Made by a program: the position numbers and the translations under genes. The notes below the pieces were generated by a model, which saw only the letters and a program-made list of their open reading frames with translations, made no database searches and was not told the origin of the DNA. Shown in pieces: positions 9,145 to 18,695 of a stretch of DNA of 64,000 nt (positions are counted from its first letter, which is position 1; each line of letters starts with the position of its first letter). This DNA is from an uncultured Acidovorax sp. (GTDB taxonomy: Bacteria > Pseudomonadota > Gammaproteobacteria > Burkholderiales > Burkholderiaceae_C): the NCBI GenBank assembly GCA_913774625.1, contig CAJYHL010000053.1, positions 124,001-188,000 on the forward strand, written 5' to 3'.

Positions 9145-10068
9145 TCAGGCGACGTTGGCGGAGCGGTAGCGGATGGGCGCGGCGATCTCGGTGCGCATCG
9201 CGGGCGGGTAGATGATTTCGCGCAGGAAGGTCATGTCCTCGCAGAGCGCGTCGGCGACCTCCGGGTGGCCGAAATAGCGGAAGTAGTGCGGCATCTGCTG
9301 GATCAGCATCTCGAAGCCGGCCTGGGCATGCAGGCCGCGCGCGCGGGCGGCGCGCACCAGCGGCGTGGGCTGGTTGCGCAGCAGGATGTCGAAGAGCGCG
9401 GCGTGGCTGTCCATGCGCTGCACGTCCACCGGGCTGGCGTCTTCGTCCCGCAGGCCCAGCGGCGTGGCGTTGATGACGAGGTCGTAGCCCTCGGGCGCAT
9501 TGCTGTCCACCGCCACGATGGTGGCGTCGAAGAAGGCGTCGAGCTGCGCCGCCACGCCCGCCGCCTTGCCCGAGACAGTGTCGTGGAAGGCGATGTATTC
9601 GGCACCGTTGACGGTGCCGCCTTCTGCCAGCGCCAGGCCGATGGCGGCGGCGCTCACGCCCGCGCCCAGGATCAGCACGCGCTTGCCCCGGAACGGAATG
9701 CCGTAGTGGTCCAGCGCGTCCAGCAGGCCATCGCCGTCGAACAGGTCGCCTTCGAGCTGGCCTTCCTCGGTGCGGCGCACCACGTTGACCGATTCGGCCA
9801 CGCGCGCGCAGAGGCCGCAGCTGTCCAGCAGATCGACCACGCGCGGCTTGTGCGGCGGCGCGATCACCATGCCGCGCAGGTTGTGCGCCAGGAACGAGGC
9901 GCGGAAATGCACGGCGAAGTCGCGCACCGGCACCTGCACCGGCACCATCACCGCGTCGATGCCGAAGCGCGCGAAGACGGCATTGAACATGCGCGGCAGC
10001 CGCACGTTGCGCACGGGGTCGCCGGGCAGCAGATAGACCTGGGTATCACCGGTGATGGGTTGGCTCAT
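9145..10068 (-). CDS. Divergent AroE-family dehydrogenase, possibly quinate-specific
   Basis: 307 residues. It has an AroE fold with the lysine in APPHK, the aspartate in LFDGDG and a Rossmann loop VLILGAGVSAAAIG. The fold is preserved, but the sequence differs strongly from its neighbour, with a C-terminal extension of about 25 residues. It is the first gene of the leftward operon, directly facing the IclR regulator. A division of labour, with one enzyme for quinate and the other for shikimate, is plausible but unproven. The start at 10068 (MSQPITGDTQ) gives the family-typical N-terminus. Confidence 0.8.
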   Translation of the reverse strand: MSQPITGDTQVYLLPGDPVRNVRLPRMFNAVFARFGIDAVMVPVQVPVRDFAVHFRASFLAHNLRGMVIAPPHKPRVVDLLDSCGLCARVAESVNVVRRTEEGQLEGDLFDGDGLLDALDHYGIPFRGKRVLILGAGVSAAAIGLALAEGGTVNGAEYIAFHDTVSGKAAGVAAQLDAFFDATIVAVDSNAPEGYDLVINATPLGLRDEDASPVDVQRMDSHAALFDILLRNQPTPLVRAARARGLHAQAGFEMLIQQMPHYFRYFGHPEVADALCEDMTFLREIIYPPAMRTEIAAPIRYRSANVA

Positions 10069-10172
10069 GGGGGCAGGCACTCCGAGGGTCCGAACGCAGT
10101 TCGCCCACCGGGGCGGCTGCACTCCCGGTTTATAGCCCGGGCCCCGCCCTGCATGGCGGCTACAACCCTGAG

Positions 10173-10211
10173 AACGATCGTTTAACGCACAATAACGTGC
10201 GACAATCGAAC
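10173..10211. promoter_or_regulatory. Operator-like palindromes between IclR gene and catabolic operon
   Basis: In the divergent intergenic region, AACGATCGTT (10173-10182) is a perfect palindrome. It is followed by CGCAC-AATAAC-GTGCG (10186-10201), which widens to an imperfect 36-bp dyad over 10176-10211 (11 of 15 matches per arm). IclR-type regulators of aromatic catabolism bind such sites between their own gene and the target operon; this assignment is inference from position. Confidence 0.5.
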
Positions 10212-10280
10212 AGAACCAGGGTTTCCGCCAGGAAGCCCCGGACGCTTTCCCTCCCACGGTACGAGGCACACTCCCAGCCC

Positions 10281-11066
10281 ATGCTTGAAGAAGAATCCGC
10301 AGCCCCCGCGGGGCTGGACAAGCGCGACTGGATCGCCGGCCTGGAACGCGGCGTGAGCATCATCGAGGCCTTCGACGACGCCCATCCGCGCATGACCGCC
10401 AGCCAGGCCGGCCAGCGCACGGGCATGACCCGCACGGCAGCGCGGCGCTATCTGCTGACGCTGCAGCACATGGGCTATGTGGCCAGCGACGGCAAGCTGT
10501 TCTGGCTGACGCCGCGCGTGCTGCGGCTGGGGCGTTCCTACCTCGAATCGGCCCGGCTGCCGCGCGTGGTGCAGCCCTTCCTGCAGCGCGTGGCGGCCGG
10601 CACCAGCGAGATCGCCTACCTGAGCGTGATGGACGGCGACGAGGTGGTCTACATCGCCCGCAACGGCCCCAACCGCAGCATGAGCACCGGCTACGTGCTG
10701 GGCGCGCGCGTGCCGGCCCAGGTCACCGCCGCCGGCATGCTGATGCTGGCGCTGCGCAACGACGCCGAACTGTCAGAATGGCTGGCCAGCCGGCCGCTGC
10801 AGGTCTTCACGCCCTACACCATCGCCAGCCTGGAGCGCATGCAGCTGGAACTGGCCCGCATCCGCGCCCAGGGCTGGGCGCTGTCGGAACAGCAGCTGGA
10901 CCTCAACTCGCGCGGCATCGCCGTGCCGCTGCGCGACCGCCACGGCGTGCTGGTAGGGGCGCTGAACATCACCATGCCCATGGGCCACGAAAGCTCGGAC
11001 GACGCGGTGGCGCGCGTGCTGCCGGTGCTGCGCGAGACCGCCCAGGCCATGCGCAACCTGATCTGA
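10281..11066 (+). CDS. IclR-family regulator, PcaR/PobR-like
   Basis: 261 residues from the ATG at 10281. The N-terminal winged helix-turn-helix (WIAGLERGVSIIEAFDD, then MTASQAGQRTGMTRTAARRY) is followed by the IclR effector domain (IAYLSVMDGDEVVYIARNG to ALNITMPMG). It is transcribed away from the hydroaromatic operon with a palindrome-rich 212-bp spacer. It probably senses protocatechuate, quinate or beta-ketoadipate and controls that operon. An in-frame start 84 bp further upstream exists but would place the coding region over the proposed operator, so the shorter form is preferred. Confidence 0.87.
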   Translation: MLEEESAAPAGLDKRDWIAGLERGVSIIEAFDDAHPRMTASQAGQRTGMTRTAARRYLLTLQHMGYVASDGKLFWLTPRVLRLGRSYLESARLPRVVQPFLQRVAAGTSEIAYLSVMDGDEVVYIARNGPNRSMSTGYVLGARVPAQVTAAGMLMLALRNDAELSEWLASRPLQVFTPYTIASLERMQLELARIRAQGWALSEQQLDLNSRGIAVPLRDRHGVLVGALNITMPMGHESSDDAVARVLPVLRETAQAMRNLI

Positions 11067-11211
11067 GAACGCCAAACCGGCGCCACGCCGTCCGCCGCGG
11101 CCTGCTGCCGCGCGTTTCCGTAACGCTGCAGGGGCTGCGTCCGACAGGCCCGGGGCGCCCCACGGACTATCCTCTGGTCCGGCGCTCCCGCCCCGCTCAG
11201 CCTCGCCCCGC

Positions 11212-13191
11212 ATGCCGTCCTCTGCCACCGCCGCCGCAGCCCCCTTGCCCGAGGCGGCCGCCCATCGCCCGGAAGCCACGGACCCGGCCCGCCATACGCC
11301 CTCGCTGTCGATGGCCGCATGGCGCCAGTTCATGAGCGTGGCCCGGCCCTACTGGCTGGGCGACAAGCGCTTCGCCGCCTGGTCGCTGATGGGCCTGCTG
11401 GTGCTGCTGATGCTGCTGGAGACCCAGCTGGCGGTGATGCTGGTGGACAGCACCGGCGAGATGACATCGGCCCTGGCCGCCCGCGAACGCGACCGCTTCT
11501 GGGACGCCGTCCACACCTGCCTGATCGTGCTGGCCTTCGCCGTGCCGGTCTATGCCTTCTACTACTACATGCGCGACGCCTTCGCCAACCACTGGCGGCG
11601 CTGGCTCACCCACCGCTTCCTCGACGCCTACCTGAACGGCCGGCGCTACTACGAGCTCAATGCCCAGGGCAGCATCGACAACCCCGACCAGCGCATCAGC
11701 GAAGACATCAACAGCTTCACCGGCCGCTCCACGCACTTCCTGCTGATCTTCATCGGCGCAGGCATGCAGCTGGTGGCCTTCAGCGCCGTGCTGTGGTCCA
11801 TCTCGCAGGTGCTGGTGGCCTTCCTGGCCGTGTATGCGCTGGTGGGCACGGTGGTGGCGCTCTACGTCTTCGGCGCGCCGCTGATCCGGCTGAACTTCTG
11901 GCAGCTGCGGCGCGAGGCCGACTTCCGCTTCGGCCTGATGCGCCTGCGCGAGAACGCCGAATCCATCGCCTTCTACCGCGGCGAGGCGCAGGAGCGTGCC
12001 CAGCTGGACCACAGCTTCCAGGCCGTGTTCAACAACTACGCCCGGCTCATCAAGCGCCAGCGCTCGCTCAACCTGTTCCAGCGCGCCTTCAGCCAGCTCA
12101 CGGTGGTGATCCCCAGCATCATCCTGGCCGACGCGGTGCTCTCCGGCGAGATGGAGGTGGGCCGCGCCATCCAGGCGGCCGGCGCCTTCGCGGCGGTGCT
12201 GGCCTCGGTGTCGCTGATCGTGGACAACTTCGAGAGCCTGAGCCGCTTCGTCGCCGGCATCGGCCGGCTGGACACGCTGCACCAGGCCCTGCTGGGCGCG
12301 CCCGAGCGCCACGAGCCGAGCGAGCCCGAAGCCGTGAGTGCCGCCCGCCGTGCCCGCCGGCAGGAGCTGCGCGACCGGCGCCAGGCCCGCCGCGGCCGCC
12401 ACGCGGCCGGCGCGGCCAGGGGTTCGGCTACAGCGGCGGCAGCGGCGGTGGCGGCAGCGCCCGTGGCCTCGCTCTCGCCGCGCCAGCCCCTGCCGCAGGC
12501 AGGCGGGCCCGGGCGCGAGATCGAGGCCCGTCCCGGCGAGCGCTTCGCCATCGAGGCGCTGACGCTCTACACCCCCGGCTACGCCCGCCTGCTGGTGCAC
12601 GACCTGACGCTGGAAATGCAGCCCGGCGACGCGCTGCTCATCACCGGCGCCAGCGGCTGCGGCAAGAGCTCTCTGCTGCGCGCCATCGCCGGGCTCTGGC
12701 GCACCGGAGAGGGCGTGGTGCACCATCCGCCCATGGAAGAGGTGTTCTTCCTGCCCCAGCGCCCCTACATGCAGACCGGCACGCTGCGCAGCCAGATGAT
12801 CTATCCGGCGCGGGAAACGGCCCTGCCCGACGCGGAACTGCTGCAGATCCTGCGCGACGTGCAACTGCCCGATCTGGCGGACCGCGTGGGCGGGCTGGAC
12901 GCGCAGCGCGACTGGGAAAAGCAGCTGTCCATGGGAGAGCAGCAGCGCCTGGCCTTCGCCCGCGTGCTGGTGCGCCACCCCCGGGTAGTGATCCTGGACG
13001 AGGCCACCAGCGCGCTGGACAGCGCCAACGAGGCGCGGCTCTATGCCCGCCTGCGCGAAGGCGGCGCCACGCTGATCAGCATCGCCCACCGGGCCGCGGT
13101 ACTGGCGCACCACACGCATGTGCTGCGCCTGACGGGCGACGGCAGCTGGTCGCTGCATCCGGCGGACGGGTTCCGCTTCGACGGGGATTGA
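11212..13191 (+). CDS. SbmA/BacA-like ABC transporter (fused membrane and ATPase domains)
   Basis: 659 residues. The membrane domain spans residues ~40-350, including VYAFYYYMRDAFANHWRRWL and a family-typical SIDNPDQRISEDI motif. A long arginine/alanine-rich linker follows, at about 375-440. The ATPase domain then has Walker A GASGCGKSS, signature LSMGEQQRLAFAR and Walker B VVILDEATSALD. This is the YddA/ABCD-type architecture, with an SbmA-like core and its own ATPase; known members handle peptides, vitamins or fatty acyl groups. The highly charged linker is longer than in many relatives. The substrate is unknown, and no operon partner is obvious. Confidence 0.85.
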   Translation: MPSSATAAAAPLPEAAAHRPEATDPARHTPSLSMAAWRQFMSVARPYWLGDKRFAAWSLMGLLVLLMLLETQLAVMLVDSTGEMTSALAARERDRFWDAVHTCLIVLAFAVPVYAFYYYMRDAFANHWRRWLTHRFLDAYLNGRRYYELNAQGSIDNPDQRISEDINSFTGRSTHFLLIFIGAGMQLVAFSAVLWSISQVLVAFLAVYALVGTVVALYVFGAPLIRLNFWQLRREADFRFGLMRLRENAESIAFYRGEAQERAQLDHSFQAVFNNYARLIKRQRSLNLFQRAFSQLTVVIPSIILADAVLSGEMEVGRAIQAAGAFAAVLASVSLIVDNFESLSRFVAGIGRLDTLHQALLGAPERHEPSEPEAVSAARRARRQELRDRRQARRGRHAAGAARGSATAAAAAVAAAPVASLSPRQPLPQAGGPGREIEARPGERFAIEALTLYTPGYARLLVHDLTLEMQPGDALLITGASGCGKSSLLRAIAGLWRTGEGVVHHPPMEEVFFLPQRPYMQTGTLRSQMIYPARETALPDAELLQILRDVQLPDLADRVGGLDAQRDWEKQLSMGEQQRLAFARVLVRHPRVVILDEATSALDSANEARLYARLREGGATLISIAHRAAVLAHHTHVLRLTGDGSWSLHPADGFRFDGD

Positions 13192-13200
13192 ACGTAGCGC

Positions 13201-13707
13201 TCAGGCGCTGGCTTCGGCGGCCGGCGCAGCTTCTTCAACCACCGCGTCCTCCAGCACCAGCGCGGTAGCGATGTCCGCACCCAGATGCATCAGCCGCTTG
13301 CGCATGCACAGCACGGCCTTGTCCTTGCTCAGCAGGATGGCCGCATGCGCGGCGGCCAGGTCGATGAACTTCTGGTCGTCGGCGTCCTTGCAGACATAGG
13401 CCACGCGCGGCGCCACGTCCCGCAGGCAGGCCTGGGCATCGAAGGCGGCCAGCACCTGGGCGGCGCTCACGCGGTAGAAATCCATGCGGGCAGCGATGTG
13501 CGGGTAGGCCAGCACGCGCTCCAGCTCGTCGCGCATGACCTGGGTGGCGATCCATTCCAGCCGCCCCTGCGCCAGGGCCTGCCGCAGCGGGCCGGTGCGC
13601 GGGTCGGAAAAGATCAGCAGATCGAGCGCGACATTGGTGTCCACCACCACGGGGCGCACGGCCTCGCCTTCGGCCGGCGCGGCGGGCAGGCAGAACTCAA
13701 CCGGCAT
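13201..13707 (-). CDS. PIN-domain protein (toxin-like nuclease family)
   Basis: 168 residues from the ATG at 13707; a GTG three codons upstream is an alternative. The PIN fold is shown by VVVDTNVALDLLIF near the N-terminus and by acidic residues in CKDADDQKFIDLA and LLSKDKA, giving a plausible four-acid active site for metal-dependent RNA cleavage. The family is often annotated as the toxin of a toxin-antitoxin pair, but no antitoxin gene is adjacent. Instead it overlaps the end of the rRNA methyltransferase gene by 11 bp, so it is translationally linked to that gene. A housekeeping RNA role is equally possible. Confidence 0.78.
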   Translation of the reverse strand: MPVEFCLPAAPAEGEAVRPVVVDTNVALDLLIFSDPRTGPLRQALAQGRLEWIATQVMRDELERVLAYPHIAARMDFYRVSAAQVLAAFDAQACLRDVAPRVAYVCKDADDQKFIDLAAAHAAILLSKDKAVLCMRKRLMHLGADIATALVLEDAVVEEAAPAAEASA

Positions 13708-14989
13708 CTGCACCACCGGCGGCAGGCGCTGCCGGCGCGCCCTTGGGCGCCCAGTCGCGCGCAGAGCCCTTCATCATGTCGAAGCGGAACAGCCGGCATT
13801 CGATGGGTCCGTTCCACATCGGCACGCGGCGCGACTCCTTCAGCCGCATCTGGCTGGGCAGCTTCAGGTCGGGCGTGAGCATCCAGGCGGTCCAGCCGCT
13901 GTAGTGCTTCTTCCAGTGGGAGGCCAACTGGCTGAAGAATTCGCTGCCGTCCTCGGTCTGCGCGGTTTCGCGGCCAGCGCGGTCCAGCTGGCTCATGCGC
14001 TCGGCGGCGTTGCGGCCGAAGCTGCCGGCCGCGGCGATGCGCTCGCCATAGGGCGGGTTCAGCAGCAGCACGCCGGGCTGCTCGGTGGGCGGCATGCGCT
14101 GCAGCGCGTCGCCGCCGCGCAGCTGCACGGCCTGGGCCACGCCCGCGCGCTCGGCGTTGCGCTGGGCGAAGTCCACCATGCGGTGCGACACGTCGCTGCC
14201 GAACACGGGCGCAGCCGGCGCGATGACGGCGCCCTCCGCTTCGCTTTTGATGGCAGACCAGACGTGCGCCTGGAAGGGCAGCAATTTCTCGAAGGCGAAG
14301 CGCCGCTGCATGCCGGGCGGAATGCGGCAGGCGATCTGCGCGGCCTCGATGGCGATGGTGCCGCTGCCGCAGCAGGGGTCGTACAGCGGCACGGGCGCCT
14401 CGCCCAGCGGGTCCCAGCCGCTGGCGGCGATCATGGCGGCGGCCAGGGTTTCCTTGAGCGGCGCATCGCCCTTGTCCTCGCGCCAGCCGCGCTTGAAAAG
14501 CGCCTCGCCCGAGGTGTCGATGTAGATCGTCGCCTCGTCGGTGGTCAGGTGCAGGTGGATGCGCACGTCGGGCCACTGCGTGTTCACGTCGGGCCGCGCG
14601 CCGCCCTTGGCGCGGAAACGGTCGGCCACGGCGTCCTTGACCTTCAGGGCAGCGAAGTTCAGGCTGTTGAGCGGGCTGTGCTGGGCGGTGACCTCGATCT
14701 TGAAGCTCTGGCGCGTGGTGAACCAGATCTCCCAGGCCACGCCGCTGGCCAGGCCGTAGAGGTCGCCCTCGTTGCGATAGGGGCGGTGCGCCAGCTGCAC
14801 CAGCACGCGCTGGGCCAGCCGGCTGTGCAGGTTCAGGCGCATGGCGTCGCGCCAGGAGGCACGCACCAGCACGCCGCCCCGGCCCGTGAGCAGGTCGTGA
14901 CCGGTCAGGCCGGTGATGGCGTGGACTTCGTCGGCCAGATAGCCCTCGACGCCGGCGGCGCAGGGCAGAAAAAGTTGCAGTTGATTCAT
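13697..14989 (-). CDS. THUMP-domain 23S rRNA (guanine-N2) methyltransferase, RlmL-like
   Basis: 430 residues. The N-terminal THUMP and ferredoxin-like region runs to about residue 160. A class I SAM-dependent methyltransferase follows, with DPCCGSGTIAIEAAQIACR as the SAM site and NPPYGER as the catalytic N6/N2-type motif. It matches the RlmL half of E. coli RlmKL, which methylates G2445 of 23S rRNA; it lacks the C-terminal RlmK half. The C-terminal tail is rich in alanine and proline. Start ATG 14989 (MNQLQLFLPC). The coding end overlaps the PIN gene. Confidence 0.87.
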   Translation of the reverse strand: MNQLQLFLPCAAGVEGYLADEVHAITGLTGHDLLTGRGGVLVRASWRDAMRLNLHSRLAQRVLVQLAHRPYRNEGDLYGLASGVAWEIWFTTRQSFKIEVTAQHSPLNSLNFAALKVKDAVADRFRAKGGARPDVNTQWPDVRIHLHLTTDEATIYIDTSGEALFKRGWREDKGDAPLKETLAAAMIAASGWDPLGEAPVPLYDPCCGSGTIAIEAAQIACRIPPGMQRRFAFEKLLPFQAHVWSAIKSEAEGAVIAPAAPVFGSDVSHRMVDFAQRNAERAGVAQAVQLRGGDALQRMPPTEQPGVLLLNPPYGERIAAAGSFGRNAAERMSQLDRAGRETAQTEDGSEFFSQLASHWKKHYSGWTAWMLTPDLKLPSQMRLKESRRVPMWNGPIECRLFRFDMMKGSARDWAPKGAPAAPAAGGADAG

Positions 14990-15108
14990 AGGGAAGGCGC
15001 CAAGGATACGCGGAGTGCCCAAAGTGCGGGAGAAAGGCCCGGGGCGGGATGCCGTCCTACATCCGCTCGCGCGCGGCCGAGCGTAAGCGCAGGCATCGCC
15101 ACTCCATC

Positions 15109-15639
15109 ATGCAAGCCATGGACAAACGCACTGCCGCCGCCGCCCCTTCCCGCTCCACCGCCCGTACCTGGCTGGCCCTGGCCGGCTGGCTGGCGCTGGC
15201 CTTCGCCACGGCGGCCATCGGAGGCGTGGCCTCGGTGCAGGCGCCGCAGTTCTATGCGCAGCTCGCGCAGCCCTCGTGGTCGCCACCGCCGGGTGTCTTC
15301 GGGCCGGTGTGGACGCTGCTCTACGCCCTGATGGCCGTCGCCGCCTGGCTGGTCTGGCGCGCGCCCGCCAGCGCCTTGCGCAGCCGGGCGCTGACACTGT
15401 TTTGCGTGCAGCTGGCGCTCAACGGGCTCTGGAGCTGGCTGTTCTTCGCCTGGCATCTGGGCGCCGGGGCACTGGCCGACATCGCCCTCTTGTGGCTGGC
15501 GGTGGCCGCCACGCTGGCCGGCTTCTGGCGCATCCGGCCGCTGGCGGGCGCGCTGCTGCTGCCCTATCTGGCCTGGATCAGCTTCGCCGCGGCGCTCAAC
15601 TTCACGCTCTGGCGCATGAACCCGCAGCTGCTGGGCTGA
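15109..15639 (+). CDS. tspO: TspO/MBR-family membrane protein
   Basis: 176 residues with five predicted membrane helices. Family motifs include QPSWSPPPGVFGPVWTLLYA and the tryptophan-rich LNGLWSWLFFAWH. TspO proteins bind tetrapyrroles and hydrophobic ligands in the bacterial membrane and act in stress or porphyrin-related signalling. It is monocistronic and convergent with rpoN, ending 16 bp from it. Two in-frame ATGs (15109, 15118) are usable; neither has a strong ribosome-binding site. Confidence 0.87.
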   Translation: MQAMDKRTAAAAPSRSTARTWLALAGWLALAFATAAIGGVASVQAPQFYAQLAQPSWSPPPGVFGPVWTLLYALMAVAAWLVWRAPASALRSRALTLFCVQLALNGLWSWLFFAWHLGAGALADIALLWLAVAATLAGFWRIRPLAGALLLPYLAWISFAAALNFTLWRMNPQLLG

Positions 15640-15655
15640 GCCCTGGGGCCTGGAA

Positions 15656-17245
15656 TCACAGCGCCTTGCGCAGGTTGGCCGGAGCGATGCGCAGCGCCTC
15701 GCGGTACTTGGCCACGGTGCGGCGGGCGCATTCGATGCCCTGCTCCTTGAGCATCTCGGCGATCTGGCTGTCCGAGAGCGGCTTGGCCGGGCTCTCGGCA
15801 GAGACGAATTGCTTGATGAGCGCCCGCACCGCCGTGCTGGAGGCGTTGCCGCCCGTCTCGGTGCCCAGGCCCGAGCCGAAGAAGTACTTCAGCTCGTAGG
15901 TGCCCTGGGGCGTGGCCATGTACTTGGCCGTGGTCACGCGGCTGATGGTGGACTCGTGCAGGCCGAGCTCGTCGGCGATGTCGCGCAGCACCAACGGCCG
16001 CATGGCCAGTTCGCCATGCACGAAGAAGTTGCGCTGCCGGTCCACGATGGCGCGCGACACGCGCAGGATGGTGTCGAAGCGCTGCTGGATGTTCTTGATG
16101 AACCAGCGCGCCTCCTGCAGCCGCTGCTGCATGGCCTGATGGCCCTCGCCCCCCCGGTTGCCGCGCAGGGCGCCGGCATAGACGTCGTGCACGCGCAGGC
16201 GCGGCATCACGTCGGGGTTGAGCTGCACGCTGAAGTTCTGCTGCGCGCCGCGCCCGGTCTTCTTGACGATGACGTCGGGCACTATGACGTTGCGCTCCAC
16301 CTCGACGAAGCGGCGGCCGGGCCGGGGCTCCAGCCGGGCGATCAGCGCCATGGCGGCGCGGGTGCGGTCCTCGCTGCCTGCGCCGCACAGCGGCGTGAGC
16401 CGGCGCACGTCGCGCTTGGCCAGCATTTCCAGCGGCTGCTCGCAGATGCGCAGCGCGGTCTGCAGCACGTCGGCATCGCCCTCCTCGGCATCGGCCAGCG
16501 CGCGCAGCTGCAGCGCCAGGCACTCGGCCAGGCCGCGCGCGCCCACGCCGGTGGGCTCCAGGCTCTGCAGCAGGCGCAGGGCCACGGTGAAGCGGTGGAC
16601 CAGCTCTTCGAGCTGCTCGGGATCGGTGTCGCCGGCCAGGCTCAGGGCCAGGGATTCGAGCGGCTCGTCCAGATAGCCGTCATCGTTGAGCGATTCGATG
16701 AGAAAGCGCAGCGCCGCCATGTCCAGCTGCGACAGGCGCAGCGACAGCGCCTGGCGGTGCAGGAAGTCGGTCAGCGATTCGCCGCTGCGCGCCAGCTCGG
16801 TGGCGTCGGCCTGGCCGTCGTCCTCGTCCGAGCGGCTGCGCGCCGGGGCGTCGCCGCCCCATTCGCTGTCGTCGGGCGAGAAATCGACCGTGCCGTCGCC
16901 TTCCCAGTCGGGCGCGTCGGCTCCGGCATCGGTGCCGGCAGGACCGTCGGCGGCATCGCCCGCGCCGTCCGCGGCCGTGCTGCCCGTGCCGGCCGCCGCT
17001 CCGCCATAGAGCGCGTCGTCGCCGGCGTGGTCGTCCTCCGCCACGGGGGTGTCGGCCTGCGGCAGGCCGAATTCCTCGCGCGGCGCGTCTTCGAGGTTGC
17101 GCTCCAGGAAGGGGTTGTCGTCGAGCATCTGCTCGACTTCCTGCGACAGCTCCAGGGTGGAGAGCTGCAGCAGCCGGATCGATTGCTGCAGCTGGGGGGT
17201 GAGCGCGAGGTGTTGGGAAACCCGCAGGGAAAGGCCGGGTTTCAT
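15656..17245 (-). CDS. rpoN: RNA polymerase sigma-54 factor
   Basis: 529 residues. The glutamine/leucine-rich activator-interacting region is at the N-terminus (LTPQLQQSIRLLQLSTLEL). An acidic linker around residues 50-150 and the core-binding region follow. The DNA-binding end contains the diagnostic RpoN box ARRTVAKYRE. It directs transcription from -24/-12 promoters with enhancer-binding proteins. The ATG at 17245 shares a base with the lptB stop codon, so the two are translationally coupled. The usual downstream hpf-ptsN-hprK genes of proteobacteria are not here; tspO faces it instead. Confidence 0.97.
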   Translation of the reverse strand: MKPGLSLRVSQHLALTPQLQQSIRLLQLSTLELSQEVEQMLDDNPFLERNLEDAPREEFGLPQADTPVAEDDHAGDDALYGGAAAGTGSTAADGAGDAADGPAGTDAGADAPDWEGDGTVDFSPDDSEWGGDAPARSRSDEDDGQADATELARSGESLTDFLHRQALSLRLSQLDMAALRFLIESLNDDGYLDEPLESLALSLAGDTDPEQLEELVHRFTVALRLLQSLEPTGVGARGLAECLALQLRALADAEEGDADVLQTALRICEQPLEMLAKRDVRRLTPLCGAGSEDRTRAAMALIARLEPRPGRRFVEVERNVIVPDVIVKKTGRGAQQNFSVQLNPDVMPRLRVHDVYAGALRGNRGGEGHQAMQQRLQEARWFIKNIQQRFDTILRVSRAIVDRQRNFFVHGELAMRPLVLRDIADELGLHESTISRVTTAKYMATPQGTYELKYFFGSGLGTETGGNASSTAVRALIKQFVSAESPAKPLSDSQIAEMLKEQGIECARRTVAKYREALRIAPANLRKAL

Positions 17246-18051
17246 CACATCCGGAAATGCTCGCCCAGGTACACGCGGCGCACCTCGGCGTTGTCCACGA
17301 TCTCGGCGGGCGTGCCCTGCGCCAGCACGGTGCCGTCGCTGATGATGAAGGCGTGGTCGCAGATGCCCAGCGTCTCGCGCACGTTGTGGTCGGTGATGAG
17401 CACGCCGATGCCGCGGTCCTTCAGGAAACCGATGATGCGCTGGATCTCGATCACGGCGATGGGGTCGATGCCGGCGAAGGGCTCGTCCAGCAGGATGAAG
17501 CGCGGCTGCGTGGCCAGGGCCCGGGCGATCTCCACGCGGCGGCGTTCGCCGCCCGAGAGGGCCAGCGCAGGCGAGGCGCGCAGGTGCTCCACGCGCAGCT
17601 CCTGCAGCAGGGCCGTGAGCCGGTCCTCGATCTCGGCGCGGGCGAGCGGCTTGCCGCTTTCGTCCTTCTGCAGCTCCAGGACCGCGCGCACGTTGTCTTC
17701 CACGTTGAGCTTGCGGAAGATGGACGCTTCCTGCGGCAGGTACGACAGCCCCAGGCGCGAGCGCCGGTGGATGGGCATGTTGGCCACCGACTGGCCGTCG
17801 ATCAGGATGTCGCCGCCGTCGCTGCGCACCAGGCCCACGATCATGTAGAACGAGGTGGTCTTGCCGGCGCCGTTGGGGCCCAACAGGCCGACGACTTCGC
17901 CCTTCTGCACGGTGAGGGAGACGTCCTTGACCACCTTGCGGCTGCCGTAGGACTTCTGCAGGTGCCGGGCCTCCAGGCGGCTGCCTGCGTCGGCGCCAGC
18001 GCTGCCTGCAGCCGCGGAAACGGATGGGGGGGAGAGGAGGGAATCGCTCAC
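17245..18051 (-). CDS. lptB: LPS export ABC transporter ATPase LptB
   Basis: 268 residues. Canonical ABC ATPase: Walker [10 protein letters not shown], the family-specific [18 protein letters not shown], signature [15 protein letters not shown], Walker [14 protein letters not shown] and the switch histidine in ITDHNV. It powers extraction of lipopolysaccharide from the inner membrane with LptFG, whose genes are not in this window. The N-terminus has an extra ~25 alanine/serine-rich residues before the ATPase fold. It overlaps lptA by 4 bp and rpoN by one base, so all three are one transcription unit. Confidence 0.97.
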   Translation of the reverse strand: MSDSLLSPPSVSAAAGSAGADAGSRLEARHLQKSYGSRKVVKDVSLTVQKGEVVGLLGPNGAGKTTSFYMIVGLVRSDGGDILIDGQSVANMPIHRRSRLGLSYLPQEASIFRKLNVEDNVRAVLELQKDESGKPLARAEIEDRLTALLQELRVEHLRASPALALSGGERRRVEIARALATQPRFILLDEPFAGIDPIAVIEIQRIIGFLKDRGIGVLITDHNVRETLGICDHAFIISDGTVLAQGTPAEIVDNAEVRRVYLGEHFRM

Positions 18052-18695
18052 TTGCTGGCGCCGCTGCTCATGTCGGTGCTGGGCCGCAGGGTGGGTGCGG
18101 GCGAGGCCGGGGCCGCCGGAGCGGCAGCAGGAGCGGACTCCTTGGGCGCCAGCACCGCGCGCACGCGGCCGCCGGGCGTGCCCGAGGACGTGCCCGCAGG
18201 CGCCGTGCGCTGACCATCGACGGTCAGCACGTCGGTCACGCTGTTGTAGAAGATGACGGCGCCGGCCATCTCGTCGGACAGGGCACCGCCCCGGTAGCGG
18301 CGCAGCTCGGCTCGGCCTATGAGCTTGACCGTGTCGGCGCGGCCGTCGTATTCGATGGTCTGAGCCTCGCCTTCGACGAATTCGTCGGGCGCGCCGGCCA
18401 GGGTGTCGCGCTTCTGGCGGAAGAAGGCGCGCTTGCCCGGCTCGGCCGTCACGACGCCGTACTGGAAGCCCTCCGGGTCCTGCCGCACATCGACCCGCGC
18501 GCCGCGCAGCACCATGGTGCCCTTGGTCAGCACGACGCGGCCTGTGAACACGCTGGTCTGCTGCAGCTCATCGTGGCGCAGGGAGTCGGCCTCGATGTTC
18601 ATGGGCTTGTTGCGGTCGGCCTTTTCGGCGCGGGCGCCCCACGGGGCACAGGCCAGCGCGCAGAGCAGAAGGAGCGGGAGCAGTCTTGTTCTCAT
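18048..18695 (-). CDS. lptA: LPS periplasmic transport protein LptA
   Basis: 215 residues. A signal peptide ([19 protein letters not shown], cleavage after GARA) is followed by an OstA-like beta-jellyroll domain ([37 protein letters not shown]). LptA bridges the periplasm carrying lipopolysaccharide between LptC and LptD. The C-terminal ~45 residues are a low-complexity alanine/proline tail. LptC and KdsC, which commonly precede lptA, are absent here; dsbA and its terminator lie upstream instead. The promoter should lie within 18696-18890. Confidence 0.93.
   Translation of the reverse strand: MRTRLLPLLLLCALACAPWGARAEKADRNKPMNIEADSLRHDELQQTSVFTGRVVLTKGTMVLRGARVDVRQDPEGFQYGVVTAEPGKRAFFRQKRDTLAGAPDEFVEGEAQTIEYDGRADTVKLIGRAELRRYRGGALSDEMAGAVIFYNSVTDVLTVDGQRTAPAGTSSGTPGGRVRAVLAPKESAPAAAPAAPASPAPTLRPSTDMSSGASK

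Noticed and set aside
13201-13707. PIN gene as half of a toxin-antitoxin locus
   Set aside because: No small antitoxin ORF is adjacent; it overlaps the rRNA methyltransferase gene instead, so the TA label is not supported.
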